The translations under genes and the position numbers were made by a program. 8,671 nt of DNA from an uncultured Synergistaceae bacterium (GTDB lineage Bacteria > Synergistota > Synergistia > Synergistales > Aminobacteriaceae): positions 1-8,671 of the forward strand of contig CALMZW010000428.1 of the NCBI GenBank assembly GCA_937870605.1, written 5' to 3'. Numbering within the stretch: the stretch's first letter is position 1; each line of letters begins with the position of its first letter. Under the pieces are notes generated by a model, which worked only from the letters and a program-made list of their open reading frames with translations, was not told where the DNA came from and did no database searches. Shown here piece after piece: positions 1 to 6,351 of this stretch.

Positions 1-54
1 TCCGTCATCCTCGCGGGATACCTCGGACAGATCATCGAGACGGTCGGGAAGTAA
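1..54 (+). CDS. C-terminal end of an upstream gene (partial)
   Basis: This frame is open from the first base of the window and ends in TAA, giving the tail SVILAGYLGQIIETVGK. A strong intrinsic terminator begins 26 bases after the stop, which supports this being the true end of a coding region. The tail is mildly hydrophobic, but 17 residues are too few to assign a family. The gene belongs to a transcription unit separate from the rest of the window. Confidence 0.5.
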   Translation, partial: SVILAGYLGQIIETVGK

Positions 55-80
55 CCCGTCCCTTCGCCACAAAACCACGT

Positions 81-116
81 CGCCCCTCCCGGACCGTTCC
101 GGAGGGGCGTTTTTTT
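81..116 (+). terminator. Intrinsic terminator of the upstream gene
   Basis: The arms CGCCCCTCC (81-89) and GGAGGGGCG (101-109) are perfectly complementary over nine base pairs. The loop is 11 bases, and a run of seven T follows at 110-116. This is a textbook rho-independent terminator for + strand transcription coming from the gene that ends at 54. On the opposite strand there is no clean T run after the hairpin, so it is probably one-directional. Confidence 0.88.
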
Positions 117-170
117 GCGCCGGAAAATATGGACAGTATGAACTGAAACAGGAATTTATGAGCGAATGGG

Positions 171-198
171 TTGTCATTCGAAAGAAATAGCCTACAGT
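171..198 (+). promoter_or_regulatory. Candidate sigma70-type promoter, distal (IIC-EAL gene)
   Basis: TTGTCA at 171-176 matches five of six bases of the TTGACA -35 consensus. TACAGT at 193-198 matches four of six of TATAAT, with a 16-base spacer. The surrounding leader is clearly richer in A and T than the coding DNA. Transcription from here would give an untranslated leader of about 170 bases before the ATG at 374. This was found by eye and is weaker evidence than a mapped start. Confidence 0.35.
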
Positions 199-293
199 AG
201 AAAAAATCGAAAAGTGCGAAGGGAACCGCCCCGAAATGCGAATCGCGTCTCCGATCCGTTCCGGCGCCGTACGGGAACTTCCGGGCGAAAAGA

Positions 294-305
294 ACGATAA
301 ATCGT
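294..305 (+). promoter_or_regulatory. Short palindrome at the -35 position of the proximal promoter
   Basis: ACGAT (294-298) and ATCGT (301-305) are perfect inverted repeats separated by AA. The element covers the place where a -35 box would sit for the TATAAT at 321-326 (about 298-303). That would suit a repressor or activator half-site pair. Five-base arms also arise by chance, so the call is tentative. Confidence 0.2.
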
Positions 306-320
306 ACCGTCTGCATGATG

Positions 321-326
321 TATAAT
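321..326 (+). promoter_or_regulatory. Candidate -10 box, proximal promoter (IIC-EAL gene)
   Basis: A perfect TATAAT hexamer lies 47 bases upstream of the ATG at 374, in an otherwise GC-rich genome. No good TTGACA-like -35 box is found at 16-18 bases upstream, and the extended -10 TGN motif is absent. If used, this promoter would probably need an activator. Transcription would start near 333, leaving a leader of about 40 bases that contains the GAGGAA ribosome-binding site (362-367). Confidence 0.35.
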
Positions 327-373
327 CTGAAAAATTTCACTCACGCCTCCGGGCGCGACGCGAGGAATCGACC

Positions 374-2476
374 ATGCCCCAGACTTCCGCATCGAACGAG
401 ACGAAAAAAGGCGTCGTCGTCCGGTCCATCCGGAACGGCCTCGTCACGGCCATTCCGGTCGTGATGATCGGGTCGTTCGCGCTTGTCCTCAAATTCCTGC
501 CCGTTCCCGCGTACCAGAACTTCCTCGCGACCTTCGGTTCGGGCATTCTTCCGGCGCTCTTCACGTCCGTCAACAACGCGACGTTCGGAATGCTGTCGGT
601 GTATATGACCGTGTTCATCAGCATGAGCCGCGCGCAGCTCCGGACGGGAACGGACGAATACCCCTGCGGTTTCGCCGTCGTCTCCCTGGCGGCCTTCGCC
701 ATCCTGAGCGGATTCTCGCAGGGGAACGTCGCCATCGACGTCCTGGGCGTCAAGGGGATGTTCACTGCCGTAGTCGCGTCCACCGTTTCTCCGCAGCTGA
801 TGGGCTTCTGGACGCGAAGGAGCCGCTCGTCGTCCCGCATCTATTCGGAAGGGGCCGATACCGGTTTCAACATCGCGGTTTCGGTCGTCGTCCCGGCGCT
901 GCTCACGGTCGGGACGGTCGCGCTGTTCAACTACGCCCTCGTCGCGACGTTTCAGGTCTCCGGTTTCCACGAACTCTTCGTCAACGCCGCGGGGCGCGTT
1001 TTCTCCAACATCGGGGATTCGCTGCACATCGGCCTCGCATTCGTCTTCCTGTCGAGTCTCATGTGGTTTTTCGGCATCCACGGAAGCAACGTCCTCGAGG
1101 GGGTCTCCCAGAGAATCCTCGAACCGGGCCTGGCGATAAACGTCGCGCTCGCAGGCAGCGGACAGGCGCCGACGGAGATCATCTCGAAGACCTTCATCGA
1201 CGTCTTCGTTCTCATGGGCGGCTGCGGCAGCGCGATGTGCCTGCTCCTCTCCCTGTTCCTGTTCAGCCGGAACTCAGGAAGCAGGACCCTCTCCCGGATC
1301 GCCGCAATTCCCATGCTCTTCAACATCAACGAACTCATGATTTTCGGACTGCCGGTCGTCTTCAACCGGTATCTGTTTCTCCCGTTCATGCTCACCCCGC
1401 TGCTCATGACCCTGACGTCGTACGCGGCCATCGCATGGGGACTGGTCCCCGTTCCCTGTCATCAGGTGCAGTGGACGACGCCCATCCTGCTTGGGGGCTA
1501 CGTCGCGACGGGCTCCGTCGCCGGGAGCCTGTTGCAGCTGTTCAACCTCGTCCTTGGCGTTTTCGCGTACATGCCGTTCATACGGCTCCACGACGGGGAG
1601 AAGCTCCGGAACGCCGGAGAAAACCTGCAAGGCCTGGTCGCCCTCCTGAAGCGGAGCGAGGAAAAACGCGTCCCGGTCAATCTGATGGAACTCGACGGAC
1701 ATTCCGGGCTTTGCGCGAAGATGCTCGCGTCCGACCTGAAGAAAGCGGTGGAAAATGGCGAGCTGACGCTCCACTACCAGCCCCAGTTCGACAACGGGGG
1801 ACGGTGCATCGGTTCGGAGGCGCTGCTGCGCTGGAACCACCCGACCTTCGGGATGATCTACCCTCCGCTGGTCATCCGTCTGGCGGAGGATATCGGCATC
1901 CTGTACGAGCTGGAGAAATATATTCTCGCTGCGGCGGCCGGGAACGCGGCGCGGCTTCGAGAAGCTGCCGGGCGGCGGATCAAGACGTGCGTCAATATCA
2001 CGGCGGCCGCCTTTTACGAGCCTTCGTTCGAAGCGTTCCTGCAGGGGCTTCTCGACAGCGGCGCGGTGGAGCCCGGGGATCTGTGGCTCGAACTGACGGA
2101 ACAGAAGGCGCTGCTCTTCGACCATCAGACCGAGGAGAAAAGCAGGCGCGTCCGCGCGATGGGCTTCCCGCTGGTCATCGACGACTTCTCCATGGGGCAC
2201 ACGTCGATCCGCTATCTGCAGAGCAACGAGTTCGACATGGTGAAGCTGGACGGCTCCTTCGTCCGCGGGATGAACGACAACCCGCGGAGCTGCGAGATCG
2301 TCACGTCGATCGTCTCCCTCTCCCGCGCCCTCAATTTCACCGTGATGGGGGAATACGTCGAGACGAAGGAGCAGCAGGAGCTTCTGGAAAAGCTCGGATG
2401 CACGCACTACCAGGGGTACCTGTACAGCCCCGCGGTCCCCTTCGACGACTTCCTCCAAAAAATAGCGCTCGACTGA
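374..2476 (+). CDS. PTS IIC-like membrane domain fused to EAL c-di-GMP phosphodiesterase
   Basis: This 700-residue inner-membrane protein has two parts. Residues about 1-410 resemble the IIC permease of the lactose/cellobiose/chitobiose PTS family, with several hydrophobic membrane segments. They include WFFGIHG (H236) and FNINE (E320), the His and Glu motifs that contact sugar in chitobiose IIC. No IIA or IIB domain is present in the protein or elsewhere in the window. Residues about 452-695 form an EAL domain, which hydrolyses c-di-GMP to pGpG. The expected metal-binding and catalytic residues are visible: E482 of EALLRW, N541 of VNIT, E573 of LELTE, D603-D604 of IDDF, K624 of VKLD, E660 of GEYVET and Q680 of YQGY. 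Loop 6 reads DDFSMGHTS rather than the commoner DDFGTGYSS. The ATG follows GAGGAA with a six-base gap. The protein is probably a sugar-responsive phosphodiesterase in which the IIC part senses sugar rather than phosphorylating it. The domain calls are firm; the sensing role is inference. Confidence 0.93.
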   Translation: MPQTSASNETKKGVVVRSIRNGLVTAIPVVMIGSFALVLKFLPVPAYQNFLATFGSGILPALFTSVNNATFGMLSVYMTVFISMSRAQLRTGTDEYPCGFAVVSLAAFAILSGFSQGNVAIDVLGVKGMFTAVVASTVSPQLMGFWTRRSRSSSRIYSEGADTGFNIAVSVVVPALLTVGTVALFNYALVATFQVSGFHELFVNAAGRVFSNIGDSLHIGLAFVFLSSLMWFFGIHGSNVLEGVSQRILEPGLAINVALAGSGQAPTEIISKTFIDVFVLMGGCGSAMCLLLSLFLFSRNSGSRTLSRIAAIPMLFNINELMIFGLPVVFNRYLFLPFMLTPLLMTLTSYAAIAWGLVPVPCHQVQWTTPILLGGYVATGSVAGSLLQLFNLVLGVFAYMPFIRLHDGEKLRNAGENLQGLVALLKRSEEKRVPVNLMELDGHSGLCAKMLASDLKKAVENGELTLHYQPQFDNGGRCIGSEALLRWNHPTFGMIYPPLVIRLAEDIGILYELEKYILAAAAGNAARLREAAGRRIKTCVNITAAAFYEPSFEAFLQGLLDSGAVEPGDLWLELTEQKALLFDHQTEEKSRRVRAMGFPLVIDDFSMGHTSIRYLQSNEFDMVKLDGSFVRGMNDNPRSCEIVTSIVSLSRALNFTVMGEYVETKEQQELLEKLGCTHYQGYLYSPAVPFDDFLQKIALD

Positions 2477-2480
2477 ACCC

Positions 2481-2534
2481 GTTCCCCGCGACCGGGAACC
2501 ACCGTCATCCCCTCACCCGCGGCCCTCGCCGCGG
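2481..2534 (+). other. Two stem-loops after the IIC-EAL gene, no T run
   Basis: GTTCCC (2481-2486) pairs with GGGAAC (2494-2499). CCGCGG (2517-2522) can pair with a second CCGCGG (2529-2534). Neither is followed by a T run, so neither is a standard intrinsic terminator. Some transcripts of the IIC-EAL gene could therefore read on into the dehydrogenase operon. The hairpins may instead protect the message 3' end or assist rho-dependent termination. Confidence 0.3.
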
Positions 2535-2577
2535 CGTCGAATCCCTTCCCGCAGAGTTCCGAATTTTCGTTTACGCG

Positions 2578-2596
2578 TTTTCCGGAGATTTTCCGG
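2578..2596 (+). repeat. Direct repeat TTTTCCGG x2 upstream of operon promoter
   Basis: TTTTCCGG occurs at 2578-2585 and again at 2589-2596, a period of 11 bases, close to one helical turn. It ends ten bases upstream of the candidate -35 box at 2607. Tandem sites spaced by one turn just upstream of -35 are typical of activator binding, but no regulator is known for this sequence and the repeat is short. Confidence 0.3.
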
Positions 2597-2606
2597 TTTT
2601 GGAGGG

Positions 2607-2636
2607 TTGTCAAAAAGCCTGCTTGCGTAGTAGTCT
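2607..2636 (+). promoter_or_regulatory. Candidate promoter of the dehydrogenase-transporter operon
   Basis: TTGTCA at 2607-2612 matches five of six -35 consensus bases. TAGTCT at 2631-2636 is a weak -10 box (three of six) at an 18-base spacer. The position gives a short leader before the ribosome-binding site AGGGGGG (2650-2656) and the ATG at 2665. The poor -10 would fit a regulated promoter. The same -35 hexamer appears at 171-176 before the IIC-EAL gene. Confidence 0.4.
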
Positions 2637-2664
2637 ATTAGCTTGTGAAAGGGGGGCGAGCCGG

Positions 2665-3432
2665 ATGCCTGTTTTTGCACAATTCGATATAACGGGAAAG
2701 ATAGCGGTCGTCACGGGAACGTCGCGCGGGCTCGGCAAGGGGTACGCGGAGGGGCTGGCGCGGGCCGGCGCGGTCGTGATGTGCTGCGGCGTGAGCCGCG
2801 ACGGCACGGAGGCGACCGTGAAGGCGATCCGCGACGCGGGCGGGAAGGCGGAGGCGCGCGTCCTCGACGTCTCGAAGCCCGACGACTCGCGTCGTCTCTT
2901 CGAGGACATCGCCGCGCGCTGCGGACGCCTCGACATCCTGGTCAACAACGCGGGAACCGAGGACGTCAGCGACTTCGTGAACGTGACGGAGGAACAGTAC
3001 GACGCCATCATGGGCGTGAACCTCCGGGGCGCGTTCTTCACGGCGCAGGCGGCCGCGCGGATCATGATGCGGCAGCGCTCGGGGAAGATCCTCAACGTCG
3101 GCTCGCTCGGAAGCGCGATCGGCCTCGCGGAGTCGTCCGTCTACTGCGGCTCCAAGTGCGGCGTCGTCGGCGTCACGCGGACGATGGCCATCGAACTCGC
3201 GAAATACAACGTCCAGGTCAACGCGATCGGGCCCGGGTACTTCCGGACGCCGATGACCGAGCCCTTCTTTCAGGACCCGGCGCACCGGAAGTGGATCGAG
3301 GAGCGGATTCCGGCGGGTCGCGTCGGAACGTCGGACGACCTTCTCGGAACGGTCATCTTCCTGTGCAGCCCCGCGTCGGACTACCTGACCGGGCAGATCG
3401 TCTACGTGGACGGCGGCTGGCTCGCGAGCTGA
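2665..3432 (+). CDS. Short-chain dehydrogenase/reductase (SDR), KduD/IdnO-like
   Basis: This 255-residue soluble NAD(P)-dependent oxidoreductase is of classical SDR length. The nucleotide-binding motif TGTSRGLG is at residues 17-24, D68-V69 follows a later strand, and NNAG is at 94-97. N119, S147, Y160 and K164 form the expected Asn-Ser-Tyr-Lys catalytic set, with S and Y 13 apart as usual. The PG motif lies in IGPGYFRTP, and the end VDGGWLA resembles KduD (2-dehydro-3-deoxy-gluconate dehydrogenase) and gluconate 5-dehydrogenases. The frame is open far upstream, but the ATG at 2665 is chosen because AGGGGGG lies eight bases before it and FDITGK is the usual SDR N-terminus. It is the first gene of the operon, 16 bases ahead of the HisD-like gene, and probably oxidises or interconverts a hydroxyl/keto group on the imported compound. 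The exact substrate and the choice of NAD or NADP cannot be read from the sequence. Confidence 0.92.
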   Translation: MPVFAQFDITGKIAVVTGTSRGLGKGYAEGLARAGAVVMCCGVSRDGTEATVKAIRDAGGKAEARVLDVSKPDDSRRLFEDIAARCGRLDILVNNAGTEDVSDFVNVTEEQYDAIMGVNLRGAFFTAQAAARIMMRQRSGKILNVGSLGSAIGLAESSVYCGSKCGVVGVTRTMAIELAKYNVQVNAIGPGYFRTPMTEPFFQDPAHRKWIEERIPAGRVGTSDDLLGTVIFLCSPASDYLTGQIVYVDGGWLAS

Positions 3433-3448
3433 GGAAAGGGGAACGGAC

Positions 3449-4705
3449 ATGATCGTATTCAAGGAAGCGGAAAAGAATCCGAACGAAGAGAAAGCCTCCG
3501 TCGAGCAGGTCGTCCGGGATATCCTGTCGGCCGTCCGGGCCGGGGGGGACGCTGCGGTTCTCGACTACACGGAAAGGTTCGACGGGTATCGGCCGGCGGC
3601 GCTGCGCGTTCCGGCTGACGCCGTGAAGGCCGCATACTCGAAGGTTGAGCCCGAGACGGTCGCGAACCTGAAGTTCGCGGCCGACCGCATCCGCGGCTTC
3701 GCGGAACGCCAGCTCGCGTGCATGAAAGAGCTGCGCTGGGAGATAACGCCGGGCGTCATGCTCGGGCACCGGCTGATCCCGATCGCATCGTGCGGCTGCT
3801 ACGTTCCGGCCGGGAGGTATCCGCTGCCGTCGTCGGCGCTGATGTCGGCGATTCCGGCGAAGGTCGCGGGCGTGAAGCGCGTCGCGGCGTGTTCGCCCGC
3901 GAGCCGGGGGCAGGACGGCATCCACCCGGCGGTTCTCGTCGCGATGGATCTCGCCGGGGTGGACGAGGTCTACTGCATGGGCGGCGCGCAGGCCATCGCG
4001 GCCTATGCGTTCGGAACGGACTCCGTGAAGGGCGTGGACATCATCGTCGGCCCCGGAAACAAATACGTCACCGAGGCGAAGCGTCAGGCGGGCGGTTCGG
4101 TCGGGATCGACATGCTCGCGGGACCGAGCGAGGTCGTCATCATCGCCGACGAAACGGCGAATCCGGCCTGGGTCGCGGCCGACGCGCTCGCGCGCTGCGA
4201 ACACGACCCGAACTCCTGGACGGTCATCGTGACGACGAGCCGGAGCCTGGCGGAGAAGGCGTCGGCGGAGATCGAGTCGCAGCTCGCGACGCTCCCGACG
4301 GCGGAGATCGCCGGACGAAGCTGGAGGGACAACGGCCGGATCCTGATCGTCGACTCCGAGGACGAGGCCGTCTCCGTGACGGACGACATCGCGCCGGAGC
4401 ACCTCCAGGTCATGACGGCGGACAGCGCGGCCACGGCCGCGAAGCTCACGAACTTCGGATCGCTCTTCATCGGGCATGACGCGCCCGTCGCGTTCGGCGA
4501 TTACGTCTCGGGCCCGAACCACATCCTGCCCACGCAACGGTGCGCCCGCTTCTCGAACGGCGTCTTCGCGGGCACGTTCCTCAAGGTCAGCTCCTTCCAG
4601 GAGATCACGGCCGAAGGGGCGAAATATCTTTCCGGCCCGTGCGCGCACCTGGCCGGGGTCGAAGGGCTCTTCGGACACCAGCGCTCCGCGCAGCTGCGCG
4701 GTTGA
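3449..4705 (+). CDS. Histidinol-dehydrogenase-family enzyme, probable catabolic paralogue
   Basis: This 418-residue protein aligns by eye along the HisD fold (E. coli HisD is 434). Family motifs include GGAQAIAAYAFGT, GPGNKYVTEAKRQ and AGPSEVVIIAD. By position against E. coli HisD, the catalytic pair is E317-H318 (PEHLQ). D351 and H358 lie in GDYVSGPNH, with E405 and H410 near the C-terminus. The zinc ligand Gln259 of E. coli HisD (SQAEH) is replaced by R249 in ARCEH, while the next ligand His is kept as H252. The substrate-side segment is PAGRYPLPSS (R123) where E. coli has GGSAPLFS. HisD oxidises an alcohol to an acid in two NAD-dependent steps, and paralogues such as HpsN do this on 2,3-dihydroxypropane-1-sulfonate. 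With no other his gene present and a sugar-type transporter downstream, a catabolic alcohol-to-acid oxidation is more likely than histidine synthesis. GGGG (3438-3441) precedes the ATG by seven bases. True HisD activity is not excluded. Confidence 0.9.
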   Translation: MIVFKEAEKNPNEEKASVEQVVRDILSAVRAGGDAAVLDYTERFDGYRPAALRVPADAVKAAYSKVEPETVANLKFAADRIRGFAERQLACMKELRWEITPGVMLGHRLIPIASCGCYVPAGRYPLPSSALMSAIPAKVAGVKRVAACSPASRGQDGIHPAVLVAMDLAGVDEVYCMGGAQAIAAYAFGTDSVKGVDIIVGPGNKYVTEAKRQAGGSVGIDMLAGPSEVVIIADETANPAWVAADALARCEHDPNSWTVIVTTSRSLAEKASAEIESQLATLPTAEIAGRSWRDNGRILIVDSEDEAVSVTDDIAPEHLQVMTADSAATAAKLTNFGSLFIGHDAPVAFGDYVSGPNHILPTQRCARFSNGVFAGTFLKVSSFQEITAEGAKYLSGPCAHLAGVEGLFGHQRSAQLRG

Positions 4706-4784
4706 CGAAAACGGTGCCGCCCTTCCGCAAGAAACGGACGGCTCGCTCCACCGGAACACGGCGAATCGACAGGGGAGGCTTCCG

Positions 4785-6332
4785 ATGACGGCTCCTGCAA
4801 CGGAAACGATGAACACCCCCGGCGCAGGCCGGGCCGGAGAATCGGCCCTTCGGCTGCGGGGCATAACGAAAATCTATCCCGGAACGGTCGCCCTGGAGGA
4901 TGTCGCGCTCGACGTCCGCTACGGCGAAGTTCACGGCCTGATGGGCAAGAACGGGGCCGGGAAGTCGACGCTCGTCGGCGTTCTCGCGGGGCTGATCGAG
5001 CCGACTTCCGGGACGATCGCCGTGGGCGGGCGGGACTATCCGCGCCTGACCCGCATGCAGGCCAAGCGCGAAGGCATCGCGATCGTGACGCAGGAGCCGG
5101 AGATCATCCTCGACATCACCGTTGCGGAGAACCTCTTCCTGGGCGATTTTCCGACGCGCGGGGGCTTCGTCGACCGGCCGGAGATGTTCGAACGGGCCCG
5201 GGAGCTGCTCGACCGCTTCGGGCTCGATATCGGCGCGGAGTTCCGCGCGGGGGACCTGTCCCTGAGCGAGCGGCAGCTGCTGCTCATCATCAAGGCCTGT
5301 TACGTCGAGGACGCATCGGTCGTCATCCTGGACGAATCCTCGGCGCCGCTGACGCGCAAGGACGCGCAGATCCTGCGCCGGATCGTCGGCGACCTGCGCG
5401 ACGCGGGCAAGGCGATCGTGGTCATTTCGCACAGCGTCGACGAACTGCTCGACGTCTGCGACCGACTGACGGTCCTCCGCGACGGCCGGACGATCGCGAC
5501 CAGGCGGGCGTCGGACCTCGACCGCCGCACGCTCTCCGAACTCATCGTCGGGGACGGATTCACGGCCTGCCGCACGCGAAGCGACGAATCCGCGCCCCCG
5601 GGCGGGGAGCTTCTCGCGGTCGAGAACCTCACGCGCTGGGGCGCGTTCGAGGGCGTCTCGTTCACGCTCCGCCGGGGCGAGATCCTGGGGATCGCCGGGT
5701 TGCGCGGCAGCGGCCGGACGGAGATCCTCAAGGCGATCGCGGGCATCGAGCCCGCCGACGCGGGAACGATCGAGCTGCGCGGACGGGCGTGCGCCTTCAG
5801 GCGTCCGAGCGAGGCGCTGAAAGAAGGCGTCGCCTATCTGCCCGAGGAGCGGGAGGCGGAGGGGCTGATCGGGATCTTCAGCATCAGGGACAACCTCATC
5901 CTCAACAGCCTCGCGCAGTTCGCGCGCAGCGGCTTCATCCGGGGGGGCGAGTGCGATCGACGGGCGGCGGAGACGTTCGGGGCCGTGCAGATCCGGGCCT
6001 TTTCGCTCGAACAGGCCGTCGAGGAGCTGTCCGGCGGCAACAGGCAGAAGGTGGTCATCGGCAGGATCATGACGGCCGGGCCGGACGTGTACCTTCTCGA
6101 CGAGCCGACGCGCGGCGTGGACATCGGCGCGAAGAAGGGGATCCTTTCGCTGATCTGCGAAAAGATCCGGGGGAACGCGGGCGTCATCATCACGTCGCCG
6201 GGGCTCGACGATCTCATCGACATCTGCGACAGGATTCTGGTTCTTTGCGGCGGCCGCATCGCGAAGAGCGTCGCGCGGGCCGATTTCGACGAAAAGGCGC
6301 TCTTCATGGACATACAGGGGTTCGGACAATGA
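4785..6332 (+). CDS. Sugar-type (CUT2, RbsA/MglA-like) ABC transporter ATPase
   Basis: This 515-residue cytoplasmic protein has two nucleotide-binding domains in one chain, as in RbsA and MglA (about 500 residues). Domain 1 has Walker A GKNGAGKST (54-62), Q103, a weak signature LSLSERQ (158-164), Walker B ILDE ending at D183-E184, and H216. Domain 2 has the altered Walker A GLRGSGRTE (305-313, Arg for Lys), a good signature LSGGNRQKV (415-423) and LLDEPTRGVD (437-446). Its H-loop reads ITSPGL without His, as is common in this class. This asymmetry predicts one consensus ATP site (Walker A of domain 1 with the signature of domain 2) and one degenerate site. Domain 1 Walker B continues DESSAPLT instead of the usual DEPTAALT. 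GGAGG (4774-4778) lies six bases before the ATG at 4785, which is preferred over earlier in-frame starts that overlap the HisD-like gene. It powers the permease encoded 19 bases downstream. The substrate cannot be told from the ATPase. Confidence 0.94.
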   Translation: MTAPATETMNTPGAGRAGESALRLRGITKIYPGTVALEDVALDVRYGEVHGLMGKNGAGKSTLVGVLAGLIEPTSGTIAVGGRDYPRLTRMQAKREGIAIVTQEPEIILDITVAENLFLGDFPTRGGFVDRPEMFERARELLDRFGLDIGAEFRAGDLSLSERQLLLIIKACYVEDASVVILDESSAPLTRKDAQILRRIVGDLRDAGKAIVVISHSVDELLDVCDRLTVLRDGRTIATRRASDLDRRTLSELIVGDGFTACRTRSDESAPPGGELLAVENLTRWGAFEGVSFTLRRGEILGIAGLRGSGRTEILKAIAGIEPADAGTIELRGRACAFRRPSEALKEGVAYLPEEREAEGLIGIFSIRDNLILNSLAQFARSGFIRGGECDRRAAETFGAVQIRAFSLEQAVEELSGGNRQKVVIGRIMTAGPDVYLLDEPTRGVDIGAKKGILSLICEKIRGNAGVIITSPGLDDLIDICDRILVLCGGRIAKSVARADFDEKALFMDIQGFGQ

Positions 6333-6351
6333 CGTCGCGAGGTGGAAACGA

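Noticed and set aside
32..340. 102-codon minus-strand frame in the leader before the IIC-EAL gene, with a GTG start five bases after GGAGG
   Set aside because: The start context is good, but the frame runs antisense through the intrinsic terminator into the upstream gene and resembles no family. It probably arises by chance in AT-richer DNA.
118..373. A c-di-GMP riboswitch in the leader of the IIC-EAL gene
   Set aside because: The conserved core expected of the GEMM class could not be found by eye, and no strong multi-stem fold was apparent.
1063..2664. The SDR reading frame stays open upstream through the EAL region (789 codons in total)
   Set aside because: The translation before residue MPVFAQ is an Arg/Pro-rich off-frame reading of the IIC-EAL gene. 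The SDR family N-terminus and a good ribosome-binding site fix the start at 2665.
3449..4705. Assignment of the HisD-family gene as hisD of histidine biosynthesis
   Set aside because: No other his gene is nearby, it sits in a sugar-transport operon, and a zinc-ligand Gln and a substrate-side segment differ from E. coli HisD. The name hisD was therefore withheld.
3353..4864. Long minus-strand open frame opposite the HisD-like gene
   Set aside because: It has Arg/Asp-rich low-complexity composition, as expected of antisense frames in GC-rich DNA, and the + strand has clear family motifs.
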